From Balanoglossus misakiensis (taxonomy: Eukaryota; Hemichordata), in contig CM082583.2 of assembly GCA_040954595.2 (NCBI GenBank), forward strand, positions 8,122,001 through 8,186,000: a DNA stretch of 64,000 nucleotides, in the 5' to 3' direction. The translations under genes and the position numbers were made by a program. Shown here in pieces: positions 25,371-37,700 of this stretch (position 1 is its first letter; each line of letters begins with the position of its first letter). Under the pieces are notes generated by a model, which was not told the DNA's origin, searched no databases, and saw nothing but the letters and a program-made list of their open reading frames with translations.

Positions 25371-27536
25371 TCATGTATACAGGTCCAATGAATCCCAAAA
25401 GTCGCACTTTTCTTTCAGGTAGTCGGTGTCGACCCGGTTACGGGGTGTCTTAAGGTGCATGTAACTCCACCCTGTCAAGTTACTATACACTGGCCAGTAA
25501 GCAAATTCGCTTCTGTCATTCAGAGTGTTACTTTCCGCCCTTTCTTGATCTGTACCGCCGTATGGATTACCGGCGTGCGCCAGGTTGGACCAATAATACA
25601 CCATACTTCGTGACAAGACCTCTTCGGGAGGTGTGTACGAAAACCCTGCGAGAGGAGCCGTGTGAAAGTCAAACGCCAGTTCAGCTCCGTGACAGGAATA
25701 ATCTACGCAGTATTCGAATGAAGGGCCCCACGCGTCGAAAGATAATTTATGGTCGAACAGATACGTCCAGACGTCGCCGTTGCCGTACTCGACAATTCCG
25801 CGAAGAGCGACTCTCTTCGGGCATTCGAATAAGAAGTGGTCGAGAGCTATAGATAACTGCTCGCGTTGGTCACTTCCTGGCGGATAGGGAGGGTATTCCG
25901 CGATAATTTCCAAAAAATCACCCGGGAAAAATGCAACCATAAAGGCGTAATAGTCAACGATCGTCATCGCTGTCTGGTATTCCCCAAAAACGACTATACG
26001 CGCTTCGTCTGTATTTGTGCCGATTATGATTGGCATTTCCCGGAATTCTCCGTTTTTAAAAGCGTCTAAGGACTGCTGCGTGACGTCATCACCATCTACG
26101 TAAGGCCCCCATGGTTCAAATATCTCAAACAGATTGTGCGGATTAATGATGATTTCGCTCGAAATTATCTCTGCCTCTAAGACATCCTCAGCTGATCTGG
26201 AGCGCATGCATTGAAGGTTGCCTTGGGGACAAGCCAAAGCCCTGGCAACATAGTTACCCTGGGTAACAGCTTCAACAGGAGTTCTGAATGTTAGTGAGAA
26301 CGGGAAACTCTCCATGATTGTCCGTTGAAACAGACTCCTTCCGTGGCTTGATGTTAGATGTATAGCAACGGATTGGGCGCCAGCACTTTGTCCTAACAAA
26401 GTCACCTATACAAGAACGAAGAGATATAAACAATTAGCACGTTTACGTTAATTTAAAACTTTGAATAACATTATTGGATATAATCGTATTTATACACATG
26501 AATTTTTAATGTCATTTCATTTCATAGTCCACCTACCATGTTTGGATTGCCTCCAAATGACGCAATGTTGCTCTGCACCCATTCCAGTGCCAAACGCTGG
26601 TCCAGTATCCCATAGTTACCGCGAGTCTCTCCTTCTCCATCTTCGGTCACCAAGAAACCAAACGTACCTTTTAAAAATAGTATACGTATAGCCTGGGAGT
26701 CGCTTTCTCGGACAAAATGGACGCCAAACCGGTGAATGTCTGCTAACGGTTAAGCACCAACAAGAAGCTCCAACAACGTGTTTGTGAAAATGTATTTATT
26801 CGAACCAGTGTAAACGCTTGCAATGTTGTACTAGTATTTGAAACAACACCAGAAGTTGCTGACTGGAAAAGCAGTGTACCTACCAAGTCTGTAGTTGATG
26901 AACACCATCACCGTTTCCGTGTGATTCGCGTAGTACCTGCCGTCAGTCATGAAGGAGTAGCCAGCTCCTTGAGTAAATCTTCCGCCGTGTATAAACAGCA
27001 TAACTGGAAAATTGGAACTGTTGGTAGCGCTCTTAGGCGTGAAGACGGTGAGATACAGACAATCTTCGCTCACCTGGAAAAAAATGGCACAGTACATGTA
27101 CAACGTTTCTAATTGAGAAGCTGGGAAATAATTAGAATTGTTGATGTTCTGTGCCTCTCTCTCTCTTGTGCATACTGTTTTGTGAAAATAGTGGATAAAA
27201 CAGAAAGAGCTCGTTGAATTTGATAAACATACCGTTTGGGGACAGACACGTAATGGTAGTCGACAGTGTTGATAGCAACCCGGCGGGATTCTGTCGGCTG
27301 GGTAGACGTCGGGCCTCCAGCCGTCCAAGGGGTATCGGAGCCCGCCATCGGTTTTCTCCGACGGGCGGCACGGCGTAAGGAATGCCGTAGAAGGCGTTCG
27401 ACGATTCGAGGTGCACTCCCTCCACCATCCCGTTCCTTGTCTCCACCACTGGCCCAGTTTCACTCGCCGCCCAGGCATGGTCGATTGGGAGACTCGTGAA
27501 AAGCAGAAAGAAACTGGACAGAACTGACGAATGCAT
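25371..27536 (-). pseudogene. Secreted type-B carboxylesterase, copy A, frameshifted in exon 1
   Basis: Four exons: 27233-27536, 26884-27073, 26537-26667 and 25371-26405. Without the lesion it would encode about 552 residues. A signal peptide (MHSSVLSSFFLLFTSLPIDH) is followed by the alpha/beta-hydrolase fold of the cholinesterase/carboxylesterase family. Visible catalytic residues are Ser in GQSAGAQS, Glu in GTNTDEAR and His in YSCHGAEL. In exon 1 copy A has GGGG (27329-27332, plus strand) where copy B has GGG. This shifts the frame after RAPIPL, at about residue 70, well before the catalytic serine. The remaining exons are intact and all splice sites look good, so the lesion is either recent, a null allele, or a sequencing/assembly error. 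The copy is a close tandem duplicate of B. Confidence 0.85.
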
Positions 27537-28479
27537 CTCTCTCTTCCAATACCGAATCATCGATATGCGTGGACAGTCAATTATGTTAACTTAGTACATG
27601 TAGATACATGAACTTGTCGGCGCTCTGGGTAGGATGGACCATTTCAATTTAGGGAGGCCGACAGGCGTTACCGAGCACATGATACCTGCATGTTACACAA
27701 GGTCATCGCCCCACCTCAAATGATGAAACGAATTTCATCTACCGCTGTGTATAAATGTGATAGAAAGTTTGGTTAAATGTGCAAAAAAGTTCAATGAGAC
27801 AGGATACATTACTGCATCTCTGTTTAAAGGAATTTAAAATATCTGAATTCAGACTCCAGTCTGGCGTCCTCTAATACTAATTTACATGGTGAAAGAATCA
27901 GACGTCATCTTGGATCTGTCGTCCCTGAACTTTGTTTGACAGAACGTTTGAAATGAGTGGGCACCTTCATCTTCATCATTCTCGTGTGTGACCTGCATTT
28001 TGGTGTTGTGTGATGATGCTGCCTTTTTTGTCAGCGCTGTTTGGTTGTTTTCCATGACGAATAATATGAGGTTAGTGCGAAAATACCGCAAAGTATGCAC
28101 GAGGACATTAGCGCCGCGTATTATTGTTTGATAAAAAAAAACCTCCAGAAAGCTGGAGGTGGTGGTATGAACGATCAGTGTTCGCTTGATTCACCTTACA
28201 TGGGTATTTGCATGTTCAAATGCATTCGGATACCTTTATTTTTCTATCCTGAGAGAAAATGTGGCTAAAAAATGAAGCACTGAAATTACATAATACATGT
28301 ATTCAATTAACTACAACTAGGTCTACTGCAAAATCAATAAATGTGCGGTAGTGCTAAGCATAATCAATTTCCTGTACTTTTTTATCTGCACAAAGTGTTT
28401 CCTACTGCATCCTAGTTGTGATTTGTGCTGTCGTTTGGTTATAACTAAACACTGTCTGTAGGATTCACCAATGATGAAT
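27537..28479. other. Intergenic between esterase copies A and B
   Basis: Just upstream of copy A (about 27620-27690) there is sequence closely resembling that upstream of copy B (about 30755-30815), sharing TTTCAATTTAGGGAGG, so the promoter-proximal DNA was duplicated with the gene. An 8 bp perfect hairpin (ACCTCCAG-AAAG-CTGGAGGT) lies at about 28140-28160. No gene seen. Confidence 0.55.
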
Positions 28480-30691
28480 TCATGGGTACAAGTCCAAAGA
28501 GTCCCAGAAATCACACTTTTCTTCTAGGTAGTCGGTGTCGACCTGGTCACGTGGTGTCATAAAGTGCATGAAACTCCAATCTGTTGAGTTTCCATACCGA
28601 GGCCAATGAACGGGTTCGTGTCGTTCGTTCATCGTGTTATTGGCCGCGCCTTCTTGGTGGGTGCCGCCGTTCGGATTACCGGCGTGCGCCAGGTTGGACC
28701 AGTAGTACACCATACTTCGCGACAGGACCTCTTCGGGAGGTGTGTACGGAAACCCTCCGAGAGGGGCGGTGTTGAAGAGAAACGCCAGTTCAGCTCCGTG
28801 ACAGGAGTAATCTACGCAGTATTCGAAGAAAGGGCCCCACGCGTCGAAAGATAACTTATGGTCGAACAGATACGTCCAGACGTCGCCGTTGCCGTTGTGG
28901 TACTCGACAATGCCGCGGAGAGCGACTCTCTTCGGGCATTCGAATAAGAAGTGGTCGAGAGCTATAGATAACTGCTCGCGTTGGTCACTTCCTGGCGGAT
29001 AGGGAGGGTATTCCGCGATAATTTCCAAAAAATCACCCGGGAAAAATGCAGCCATGAATGCGTAATAGTCAACGATCGTCATCGCTGTTTGGAACGCTCC
29101 AAAAACGCTAATACGCGCTTCGTCAGAATTTGTGCCGATTATGATCGGCATATCCCGAAATTCTCTGTTTTTAAAAGCGTCTAAGGACTGCTGCGTGACG
29201 TCATCCCCATCTACATAAGGCCCCCATGGTTCAAATATCTCAAACAGATTGTGCGGATTAATGACAATCTGTCCTGAATATATCTGTGCCTCCAAGACAT
29301 CCTCGGCCGACCGAGAGCGCATGCATTGAAGGTTGCCATGGGGACAAGCCAATGCCCCGGCAACATGGTTACCCAGGGCGACAGCTTCAACGGGACTTTT
29401 AAATGTTACTGAGAAAGGAAAACTTTCGATGATTGCCCGTTGAAACAGACTTCTTCCGTGACTCGATGTTAGATGTATAGCAACGGACTGGGCGCCAGCA
29501 CTTTGTCCAAACAAAGTTACCTATACAAGAGCGAAGATATAACATAAGCAATTAAAATGAATGCAAAACGTATAACCCGATCAAAGAGGGTGAACACTGA
29601 CCTTTTGAGAAAGTGCTAGTATAAAGGGAAGTCTTTGAATGCCGTTTCACCTCGTAGTATACCTACCAGGTTTGGATTGCCTCCAAAAGACGCAATGTTG
29701 TTCTGCACCCACTCCATTGCCAAACGCTGGTCCAGTATCCCATAGTTACCGCGAGTCTCTCCTTCTCCATCTTCGGTCACCAAGAAACCAAACGCACCTG
29801 TCAACACGTGCATGCATTAATAATATTAGAACAGCCAAGAGGGTTTGATGATCGTTTTCTATCATTAAGGTAACAAACAATCTTTTGGCCAATTTAAAAC
29901 CTGTTTATCTTACTGGACATTATTTTCTCGATTTTTTTATTTTCTCGTTTTTTTCGCTAGCATTCACAAGGTATCCGCCAAAGTAGACCAGTGCATGATG
30001 TCCGCTTACGGTTACAAGTAAAACACGCTTATCCCCCAGTACCTACCAAGTCTGTAGTTGATAAATACCATCACCGTTTCCGTGTGATTAGCGTAGAACC
30101 TGCCGTCAGTCAAGTAAGAGTAGCCAGAACCCTGAATAAATCTTCCGCCGTGTATAAAAAGCATAACTGGAAAATTGGAACTGTTAGTGGCGGTCTTGGG
30201 CGTGAAGACGGTGAGATACAGACAATCTTCGCTCGCCTGGTGGGTTTTGAGAAATTGGGATATACATGTAATTAGAATTGCCAATGTCGTGCTTCGAGGA
30301 AACTTCGAAACGCAGACGTATACTCTTTTGTGAAAAAATGAGAAAGGGGGCAAAACAGTGAGAGAGAACACGTAACTTGATAACCTACCACTTGGGGACA
30401 AGTATATAACGGTTGTCGACAGTGTTGATAGCAACCAGGCGGGATTCTGTCGGCTGGGTAGACGTCGGGCCTCCAGCTGTCCAAGGGTATCGGAGCCCGC
30501 CATCGGTTTTCTCCGACGGGCGGCACGGCGTAAGGAATGCCGTAGAAGGCGTTCGACGATTCGAGGTGCACTCCCTCCACCATCCCGTTCCGTGTCTCCA
30601 ACACTGGCCCAGTTTCACTCGCCGCCCAGGCATGGTCGATTGGGAGACTCATGAAAAGCAGAAAGTAAATGGACACAACTGACGGATGCAT
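28480..30691 (-). CDS. Secreted type-B carboxylesterase (cholinesterase-like), copy B, intact
   Basis: Four exons: 30389-30691, 30047-30236, 29667-29797 and 28480-29520, giving 554 residues. The protein has a signal peptide ([17 protein letters not shown]), the family signature [10 protein letters not shown] after a cysteine pair, an oxyanion-hole region (FIHGGRF), Ser in GQSAGAQS, Glu in GTNSDEAR and His in YSCHGAEL, so a full Ser-Glu-His triad is present. It is predicted to be a secreted ester hydrolase; the substrate is unknown. The nucleophile elbow has Gln where most carboxylesterases and cholinesterases have Glu (GESAG). No C-terminal membrane anchor or GPI signal is visible; it ends [11 protein letters not shown]. 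It is very similar to copy A along its whole length, and copy C is more diverged. Intron positions and phases match in all three. Confidence 0.93.
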
Positions 30692-31323
30692 CTTTCTCTT
30701 CCACTACGAAATCGCCAATATTCGCGGTCAACAAGTTCTGTTAATACTTATAGGCGATCTGAGTAAGGATGGACTATTTTCAATTTAGGGAGGTCGGACA
30801 GGGGTTATTGAACTCCTTGCCCGCATGTCTAGGCCTAAATTTTCAAAGTCACCCACCATCCGAGTGTTGTGTAAGACACTGGCTCCATGGGCCTTTATAT
30901 CTGCAACACTTGCAAAGTAGTCATGACTCGGCAGGTCCGTGCGTGGGACCCGCAGTTTTGCACAAAACATATTCAACGGTGCTGGTCGTGGACTTGAGAT
31001 GGTCCCCTTCGAAATTTAGCCAGACTTGCCATAGGGCGGGTAGCCGCTATATCTTTTCCCACTGTCACTCCGCAAGTAAACTTTCGTCCTTTTATACAAA
31101 GACCGAAAAGACGCAAACACGTGTCCCAGAGGGGAAAAACTAAATTTTATTCATAGAAAAACATCTTTCCACATGTAATATAAATTTATACAGTAGCTCT
31201 ATCGTGTAAATACATTTGAGAAGACTGCTGTCACGTACACCAAAAACTACACTAATGCCGAACACCCGTTTGTTGCCCACTTCGGGCAACTCAGTTATGA
31301 TTCGTAGCAGTTTCGAACAGAAA
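30692..31323. other. Intergenic between esterase copies B and C
   Basis: The left part holds the promoter-proximal sequence of copy B that is duplicated from copy A. The right part is the probable 3' UTR of copy C. An open frame at 30769-31143 on the plus strand has no recognisable domain. Confidence 0.5.
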
Positions 31324-34201
31324 TCAAGGGTAGACATTTAGGGAATCCCAAAAATCACACTTTTCTATCAGGAAGTCCTTGTCGACCCGGTCACGTGGCG
31401 TCATGAAACGCATAAAGCTCCACTCTGTCGATTCTCGGTACTTTGGCCAATGGACAAAGTCATTTTGACCGATCGCCGCGTCTTCTTTCCAAGAATCGTC
31501 GTTTGGGTTGCCGGAGTGCGCCATGTTGGACCAGTAGTGCACCATACTTCGCGACAAGGTCTCCTCGTCGGGCGTCAGGTGAAATCCGCCGCCTGAGCGA
31601 GCGCTGTGGAACACGAAGGGGAGGTCGATTCCGTGACACGGGTGGCCGTCGCAAAATTGCCAGAGCGGGCCCCATCCGTTAAACGACGACGCTTGTTCGA
31701 ACCTGTACATCCAGGCAACGCCGCCGCGTCCGTGTTCAGCGACACCGCGCATTGCCGCTCGCAGCGGGCACTCGAATACCAAATGATTGGCCAGAATGAT
31801 GAGAGCTTCACGCTGGTCATATCCCGGTAGGGCGGGCGGGTATTCTTCGACCACTTCAAAGAAATTGTCAGGGAGAAAGGTGTATATAAACGAGAAATAC
31901 TCGATGATCCTGGTTATTGGTTGGCGGAGTGCCATGAAAATGTTAATGCGAGTTTCATCTGACGTCGTCCCCATCATGATTGGCACCTTGCTAAAATGAC
32001 CAGTCCTGAACGCGTCAATTGGTTGGAGCGTGACATCTATCCCGTCTATGTGTGGTCCCCAAGTTTGAAACACCTGGAGCAAACTGTTAGGATTGACTAC
32101 AGTTGCCCCGCAAGTCTTTTGCGCATTTAGCAGATCATCGGACGATTTCGAGCGCAAGCGGTTCATGTCGCCTTGACGACAGTCCAGTGCATCGGCGAAG
32201 CAGTCGCCGAGAGCGATGGCCTCGAAGTCTTCCTTGAATGGAACGCCAAAGGGTGCGCTCTGGAGAATTGCCCGGTGAAACAGATTCTTACTGCGCTTTG
32301 ATGACAAATGTGCGGCAACCGATTGTGCACCGGCGCTCTGCCCGAATGCGGTTACCTAGACGGAAAAGAAACACACAACCTCTTGTAACAAATATTTAGT
32401 AAAGAACTGAAAAGCTCATATACTGCCACATATTGAGAACACGAACTTGTAAATTAGTAGTTGTACGGTATATATCATAAATGGATAGTAGTGGTGGTGG
32501 TGGTACTGTAGGCGGACAGTGGCCACTGCGAAACAAATTTTACTATCACTACCTTATTTGGATTGCCTCCAAATGACGCAATGTTGGCCTGAACCCACTC
32601 CATTGCCAAACGCTGGTCTAGTATCCCATAGTTACCGGTGGCGTCTTCACTCTTGTTTCCAGTCACCAGGAAACCAAATGCACCTAAGCAAGAAAACAGA
32701 TATGAAGGAAATATGGTAAAGGGTCAGCTCAGAAAATAATACATGTAGGCCAGCCTATATTTGACGGCATCCATCTTGGTCACACACTGATGGAAAACAT
32801 GGAAATTATATTGTAACCGCAAACCTCCCATGTCACGACACTCACCAAGCCTGTAGTTGGGGAGCACCATGACGACCTCCTGATGCTTGGCGTAGAAGGT
32901 GCCGTCTGTGAGAGGTGTGTACGCAGCTCCCTGCTCGAAGTTTCCTCCGTGTAAAAACAACATAACCGGGAGATTTGAACTGTTGGTGGCGCTTCCAGGC
33001 GTGAATACAGTGACGTACAAGCAGTCTTCACTCACCTAAAAATGATAACGCAGTTTGCAGAGGATTCTTAATTTCAAGTTTTACATTTTTTTTAATATAT
33101 AAAATTAACAATAAGGGCCACCACAAAATGGATTGGTCAATTTCAGCACTGACTCTTCTCATCACGCAAGCCGATTTTTTTGGAAACGAGGTTTTAAAAA
33201 TTAAGAACATGTACTAATACGTTCAGAAATCCTTACAAATTAACAAGTACATGTACAGCAATAGTATGTACATTTGTATACGCATTCCCCGATCTGACAG
33301 CTTTCGGTAACTTGAAGTTGCCCGAGTCACTGTAACTCCATGCCCGAGTTAACAGTGACCATGCGAGGGTGACGTCGTGTGTGAGAGATATTTATCATGT
33401 AAAATTTCAAACAAGTTATGCACCGCAAATGAAATCTAGGCCCTATCCATTGTTTTCAAAAATAATAGATATCCATTGTGTGCTTATAATGAATGGTCGA
33501 TTCGCGTGACAACATGTTTAATCTAAACAGTGACGTTCGATTGCACTTGCTTTGTTTTACATATTATATCACAGGAAACTGAGAAATTGGACTGATTTTG
33601 GTGGTTGTTGTATAAAAAATTAAGAACTCCGCCAATTTCAAGTTCTGTCAATCACGTTTTGATGTTGAAAATATTAGTAAAAGAACAGTCATTATAAATT
33701 ATAGATTTCCATTAAACTGGGGGAACGCATATCACAAAACGATTTAAAGGAAAAGGTACGATGGATTTGTTTGAGTTCGAACACGCCAATCAGTAAATAT
33801 GAAACTTTCATAACTATGAAAGCGAGCCATCCGTCGCGTTGGTGACGGTGTTTTTTTCTGACTTTCACGAAAGCCAATTCTAAAATGTTAATACCAACCG
33901 TCTCCGGGCATGTGTGTGGAGGAAGAAAACAGTCCTGGAAACAACCTGGAGGAACTGTTTTAGCCTGGTAGACATTTGGCTTCCAACTGTTGGCAGGCAT
34001 CGGCGGTTGCCACCGATTGTCGCCGACGGGTGGCTCGGCGTACGGAATACCGAAGAAGGCGTTGACTGAGCGCAGACGGATCCCCTCTACCGGTCCGTTG
34101 GTTGTTTCAACCACCGGGCCCGTTGCGCCTGATGTCCGGACGTAGCCGAGCAAAAAGAGCATAGCATAAAGGGTGGATTTTGATACCCCCGACAACGACA
34201 T
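31324..34201 (-). CDS. Secreted type-B carboxylesterase, copy C
   Basis: Four exons: 33899-34201, 32846-33035, 32553-32683 and 31324-32355, giving 551 residues. Exons 1 to 3 have exactly the lengths of those in copy B (303, 190 and 131 nt). A hydrophobic leader follows [21 protein letters not shown] chose this ATG rather than an in-frame one upstream at about 34303 because it gives a normal signal peptide. The triad is visible: Ser in GQSAGAQS, Glu in GTTSDETR and His in HPCHGIDL. The C-terminus ([11 protein letters not shown]) matches the other copies. It is the most diverged of the three and probably the oldest. It is divergently arranged with the epimerase-like gene, 511 bp between start codons. 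Confidence 0.93.
33326..33359. repeat. Imperfect hairpin in intron 1 of esterase C
   Basis: GTCACTGTAACT (33326-33337) is followed by a 9-nt spacer and AGTTAACAGTGAC (33347-33359), its reverse complement with one extra A. It lies in a long intron. It is too short for a typical microRNA precursor. Confidence 0.4.
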
Positions 34202-34712
34202 TTTGGCGTATGGTCCGTCGTGTAGTGCTTTTGCTATGCTTTGTATATGGGGCTTGGTTCCGCGGCCGAGATTTGTTAAAAGTATATGGTCAGACCATTT
34301 CATGACGGGGAGGTCACTACAAAATCAACGGCAACTTTGCTACAGCTGGATTGTCTTTACCACAAATACTCATGCTCTTTCCCTCTGTATCATCGAGGGG
34401 GTTAGATCGCACTGGTCACACTTGGTCGACTTTTTGGATTATCAGTCTACGTGTCCAAATTTTGAAAGGTCGATTTATTGATGAGTTATTATAATGACAA
34501 TTCAACGAGACACGAGAGTGATTTCAGGGTGCAGGATGTAGAACATGTCTTATTCACGTTTCAAACAAACATTTCACCATGTCTTGTGATTTGTTGAATA
34601 TTGTATCATGTGATATGTCACATGATCAATATTCCCGATAGGGGTCAAAGGTTACTTGGCGGTCGACATCTGCGGCAAATACATACACGTATATACGAAG
34701 CTTCGAAGAACG
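34202..34712. promoter_or_regulatory. Divergent promoter interval, esterase C / epimerase-like gene
   Basis: These 511 bp separate two divergent start codons. The right half contains a 39 bp inverted repeat about 80 bp upstream of the epimerase-like ATG. No coding potential recognised. Confidence 0.55.
34596..34634. repeat. Near-perfect inverted repeat with two TCATGTGA boxes
   Basis: The left arm (34596-34613) and right arm (34618-34634) are reverse complements over 17 positions with one extra base in the left arm; the loop is TATG. Each arm contains TCATGTGA (or its complement), the sequence bound by MITF/TFE-type bHLH-ZIP factors in animals. It lies just upstream of the plus-strand gene. 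Confidence 0.6.
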
Positions 34713-37700
34713 ATGGCGAGCAACTCTGATTTGGTTGTGCTGCAGAGAAGTGAAGATACGTCAGTTACAGTGCACTTGCATGGTAAGAAATTGTAGTATG
34801 GTCATTAATCGTCAGATTGTGGGCAAGTTCCGTCGGGACAACTACTGTACGAGGAAACGCTGAACGGAACTTCGAAGTCATTCGACTGGTCGGGGGGTGT
34901 GCATCCTATAATAGTAAACAAGAAATTGGGAGGGTTGTGTGTAGATATTGTGGGTTGCGTGATATGGCGTGTTATTTACGCTAGCTAAACGAAATTTCGA
35001 CAAATGTCTGATGTGTTGTTTTAAACGCGATTTGCACGTAATCGTGCTCAGAAAAGAAGAGCTCTCTGATTGTGTACACGCCCCCGGGTGACCCCATGCA
35101 TGACCTCGGGATTTTTCTCCCTAAGTGCAGGTGAAGTTTCATCCCAGTACTACGGTTCGCGTGCAGTGCACAATTAAAATAAAGCAACCCTTTTGACATT
35201 TTTAAAACAGGATATATTATATGTTGCATATTTGGTAAAGTAAAGAAACAAACCAATACATGACTCGCACCATCAAAAAGTTTCCAAGGACAAAACATAA
35301 CTTGAGCAGGGCGATGTTTAATATATTATGTTGATGCCAATGACAGCAATGATCAGTTACATGGTTCTGTTTTCTGTTTATGTTTTGTTGTTGCGTGTAA
35401 CAGGAGCTACAGTGATATCATGGAAGTGTTGTGGAGAAGAAATGATCTTTGTCAGGTAAGGATAGGATAGGATAGGAGCATTCCAGCTAAAAATTATTCA
35501 TCAAAAGCCTCTTTTTTTGAGTGCATTCTCTGTGACATTACAAGTGATGTTTATTTTCTGCAGCAAACAGGCTGTGTACGACAACAAGAAGGCGATCAGA
35601 GGGGGAATTCCACTTGTCTTCCGTGAGTTACTAAAATTTCTGTCTCATTTTCCTTCCTTTTGTCAAACATTTGTCAACTTTTCTCGTGGCCAATCAGACG
35701 CTGTGCCAAGGGGAAAATGTTCCTTGATTGGCTAAATGTTTGATAGAGTTCACAAAATTTCAGCAAACCATACAAGAATGTCAATTGAGCACATTATTAA
35801 TGAAAATCGTTATCTTGTATTTTTCAGCGAATTTCGGTCCCTGGGATCTCGGTCCACAGCATGGTTTTGCTAGGATCTCTCGGTGGAATTTGAGTCAGGC
35901 TCCAGCAAAGGTAAGATTCCAGAAGAAGGATTCCACCATTTTACAGATATCAATCTACATGGATGTGCCACATTGTATTTTGAAATTATCATTGCTAGTC
36001 AAGAAATGCTGAAATCAGCCTGTTTGTAAGTTTTCTGTTAATGAACTGTTTTCACTGATGTCTTGTGTACTTCAACTCTAGGATAGCAGTGGTAATGTGT
36101 CTGCAGTGTTTACACTAGAAGATACAGAAGACACACGCAAAATGTGGAATCACAAGTTAGTTTCTACATTTCCATTACTCCTGTTCATGGTCCTTATATA
36201 TTTTTAAGCATCTTTTTATCTCTATACCTGTATGTACACATTCTTTTGTCTGACCAGTTATCGTGTTATATCATGGAGAAGTCGTGGGTGGAATTTTCAC
36301 TTTCACTGTCAATCATTGCACTGTGGAAACAATAATAAAACAATTGCAATTTACTTTTTTTCAGATTTAAACTCGCTTACACCCTGACACTGAAAAAATG
36401 TGAATTTCAAATGGACTTTGCTGTTGAAAATACAGGTTTGTGTCTTTTCGTTTTGTCACAGTGCTTGTACAGAATGCTCCAGCATATTAAGTTAATCATA
36501 CAAAGATACTCTGTCAGTCAATTTTCTTTTTGATTAGTCTGTGTGGGTGTTAAAATCAAAATGGAACTCTTTCTGTACCGTGAAACATTTCAGCACCTGT
36601 GAAATTGTAGCCAGAAATAATGGGTTAACGCTCTCACTCTATGTTTGCGTTTGATTCAGGTTCTGATGACTTTGACTTCACATGCCTTCTCCACACGTAC
36701 TTCCGTGTGTCAGATGTTGCCAAGACAACGGTGTCAGGACTGAAGGGACTCCAATATTCTGATAAGGTACGGGTGGTCTTTTGCCATATACTAGCAAATT
36801 AAGTGATACCATGGCAACAGCGCCATGACTGAAGAGATACAGTACCAGTATTTTCACACATTTGACTGAAAAAAGTTTGTTGCATTTGGGCGAAACTGCC
36901 TTCCCTAAAATGTTTCAAGACACGCCACACTTATATTTTTCCTCTGAACTGCAGGTTCGTGATGGACAGACATTCACAGAAGACAGAGAGCTTGTATCAC
37001 TGGCTGAAAACTACGACAGGTAACTTGAACCGTGGGTTTACCCTCACCAACCGCCATCTTGTTTCAGTAGAGCATGATGGGATTGACACTTCTGAGCTAT
37101 TCCCATTTCGCCCAATGCCAACTTGACAATATTGTGATTGTTTCCCTTGTATATGAATTTACGATTTCTGAATAATTTTATGGTTTTTGATTTGAAGAGA
37201 GAAAAAAAGGAAACTTTCCAATAGATTTAGATTATCCTATCCAGTGTTCTGAACCTTGTTTTTAACATTGATGTATTTCCGTTGGTTTGTACCAGGGTAT
37301 ATAATGGAACGCCGTCTGAGCATACGATAAGCAACGTTTCTGCTGGGCGGAGTATTCTACTGAAAAAATCCAACCTCCCTGAAACAGGTAAAACTATTGC
37401 ATGTACATTGTACACTCTGATACACACATACACCAGCAACCACTGGGACAGCATGTTGCTGCTTTGATAGTAAATGGTGATTCTGCTTGGACCCAGTCTC
37501 TACGTTGTTCTGAAAATCTTCTATATTTCATCGGCAACAAATATTAATGCTTGGCTACAAAGTGAAAGAGCTTGTTAGGTTTTGTATGAAAACAATGATA
37601 CCCAAAACTGTGTACGATTGAATGCCACAGGGCCGCTGCAGCAAGTGTTTTATGATATATTTTACATTCTCTGAATTTTGTCTTTGCAGTTGTGTGGAAT

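Larger units (their letters stand above)
25371..30691 (-). repeat. Tandem duplication unit: esterase copies A and B
   Basis: Copies A and B are near-identical over exon 4, share all intron positions, and keep similar sequence upstream of their start codons. The unit is about 3.1-3.2 kb from start to start. Copy B has two extra codons (an added His-Asn before GNGDV) relative to A. Confidence 0.85.

Noticed and set aside
30769-31143. 124-codon plus-strand frame between esterases B and C
   Set aside because: Composition and context match duplicated promoter DNA and the copy C 3' UTR; no recognisable protein feature.
33326-33359. MicroRNA precursor in esterase C intron
   Set aside because: The stem is only 12-13 bp with a 9-nt loop, too short for a pre-miRNA.
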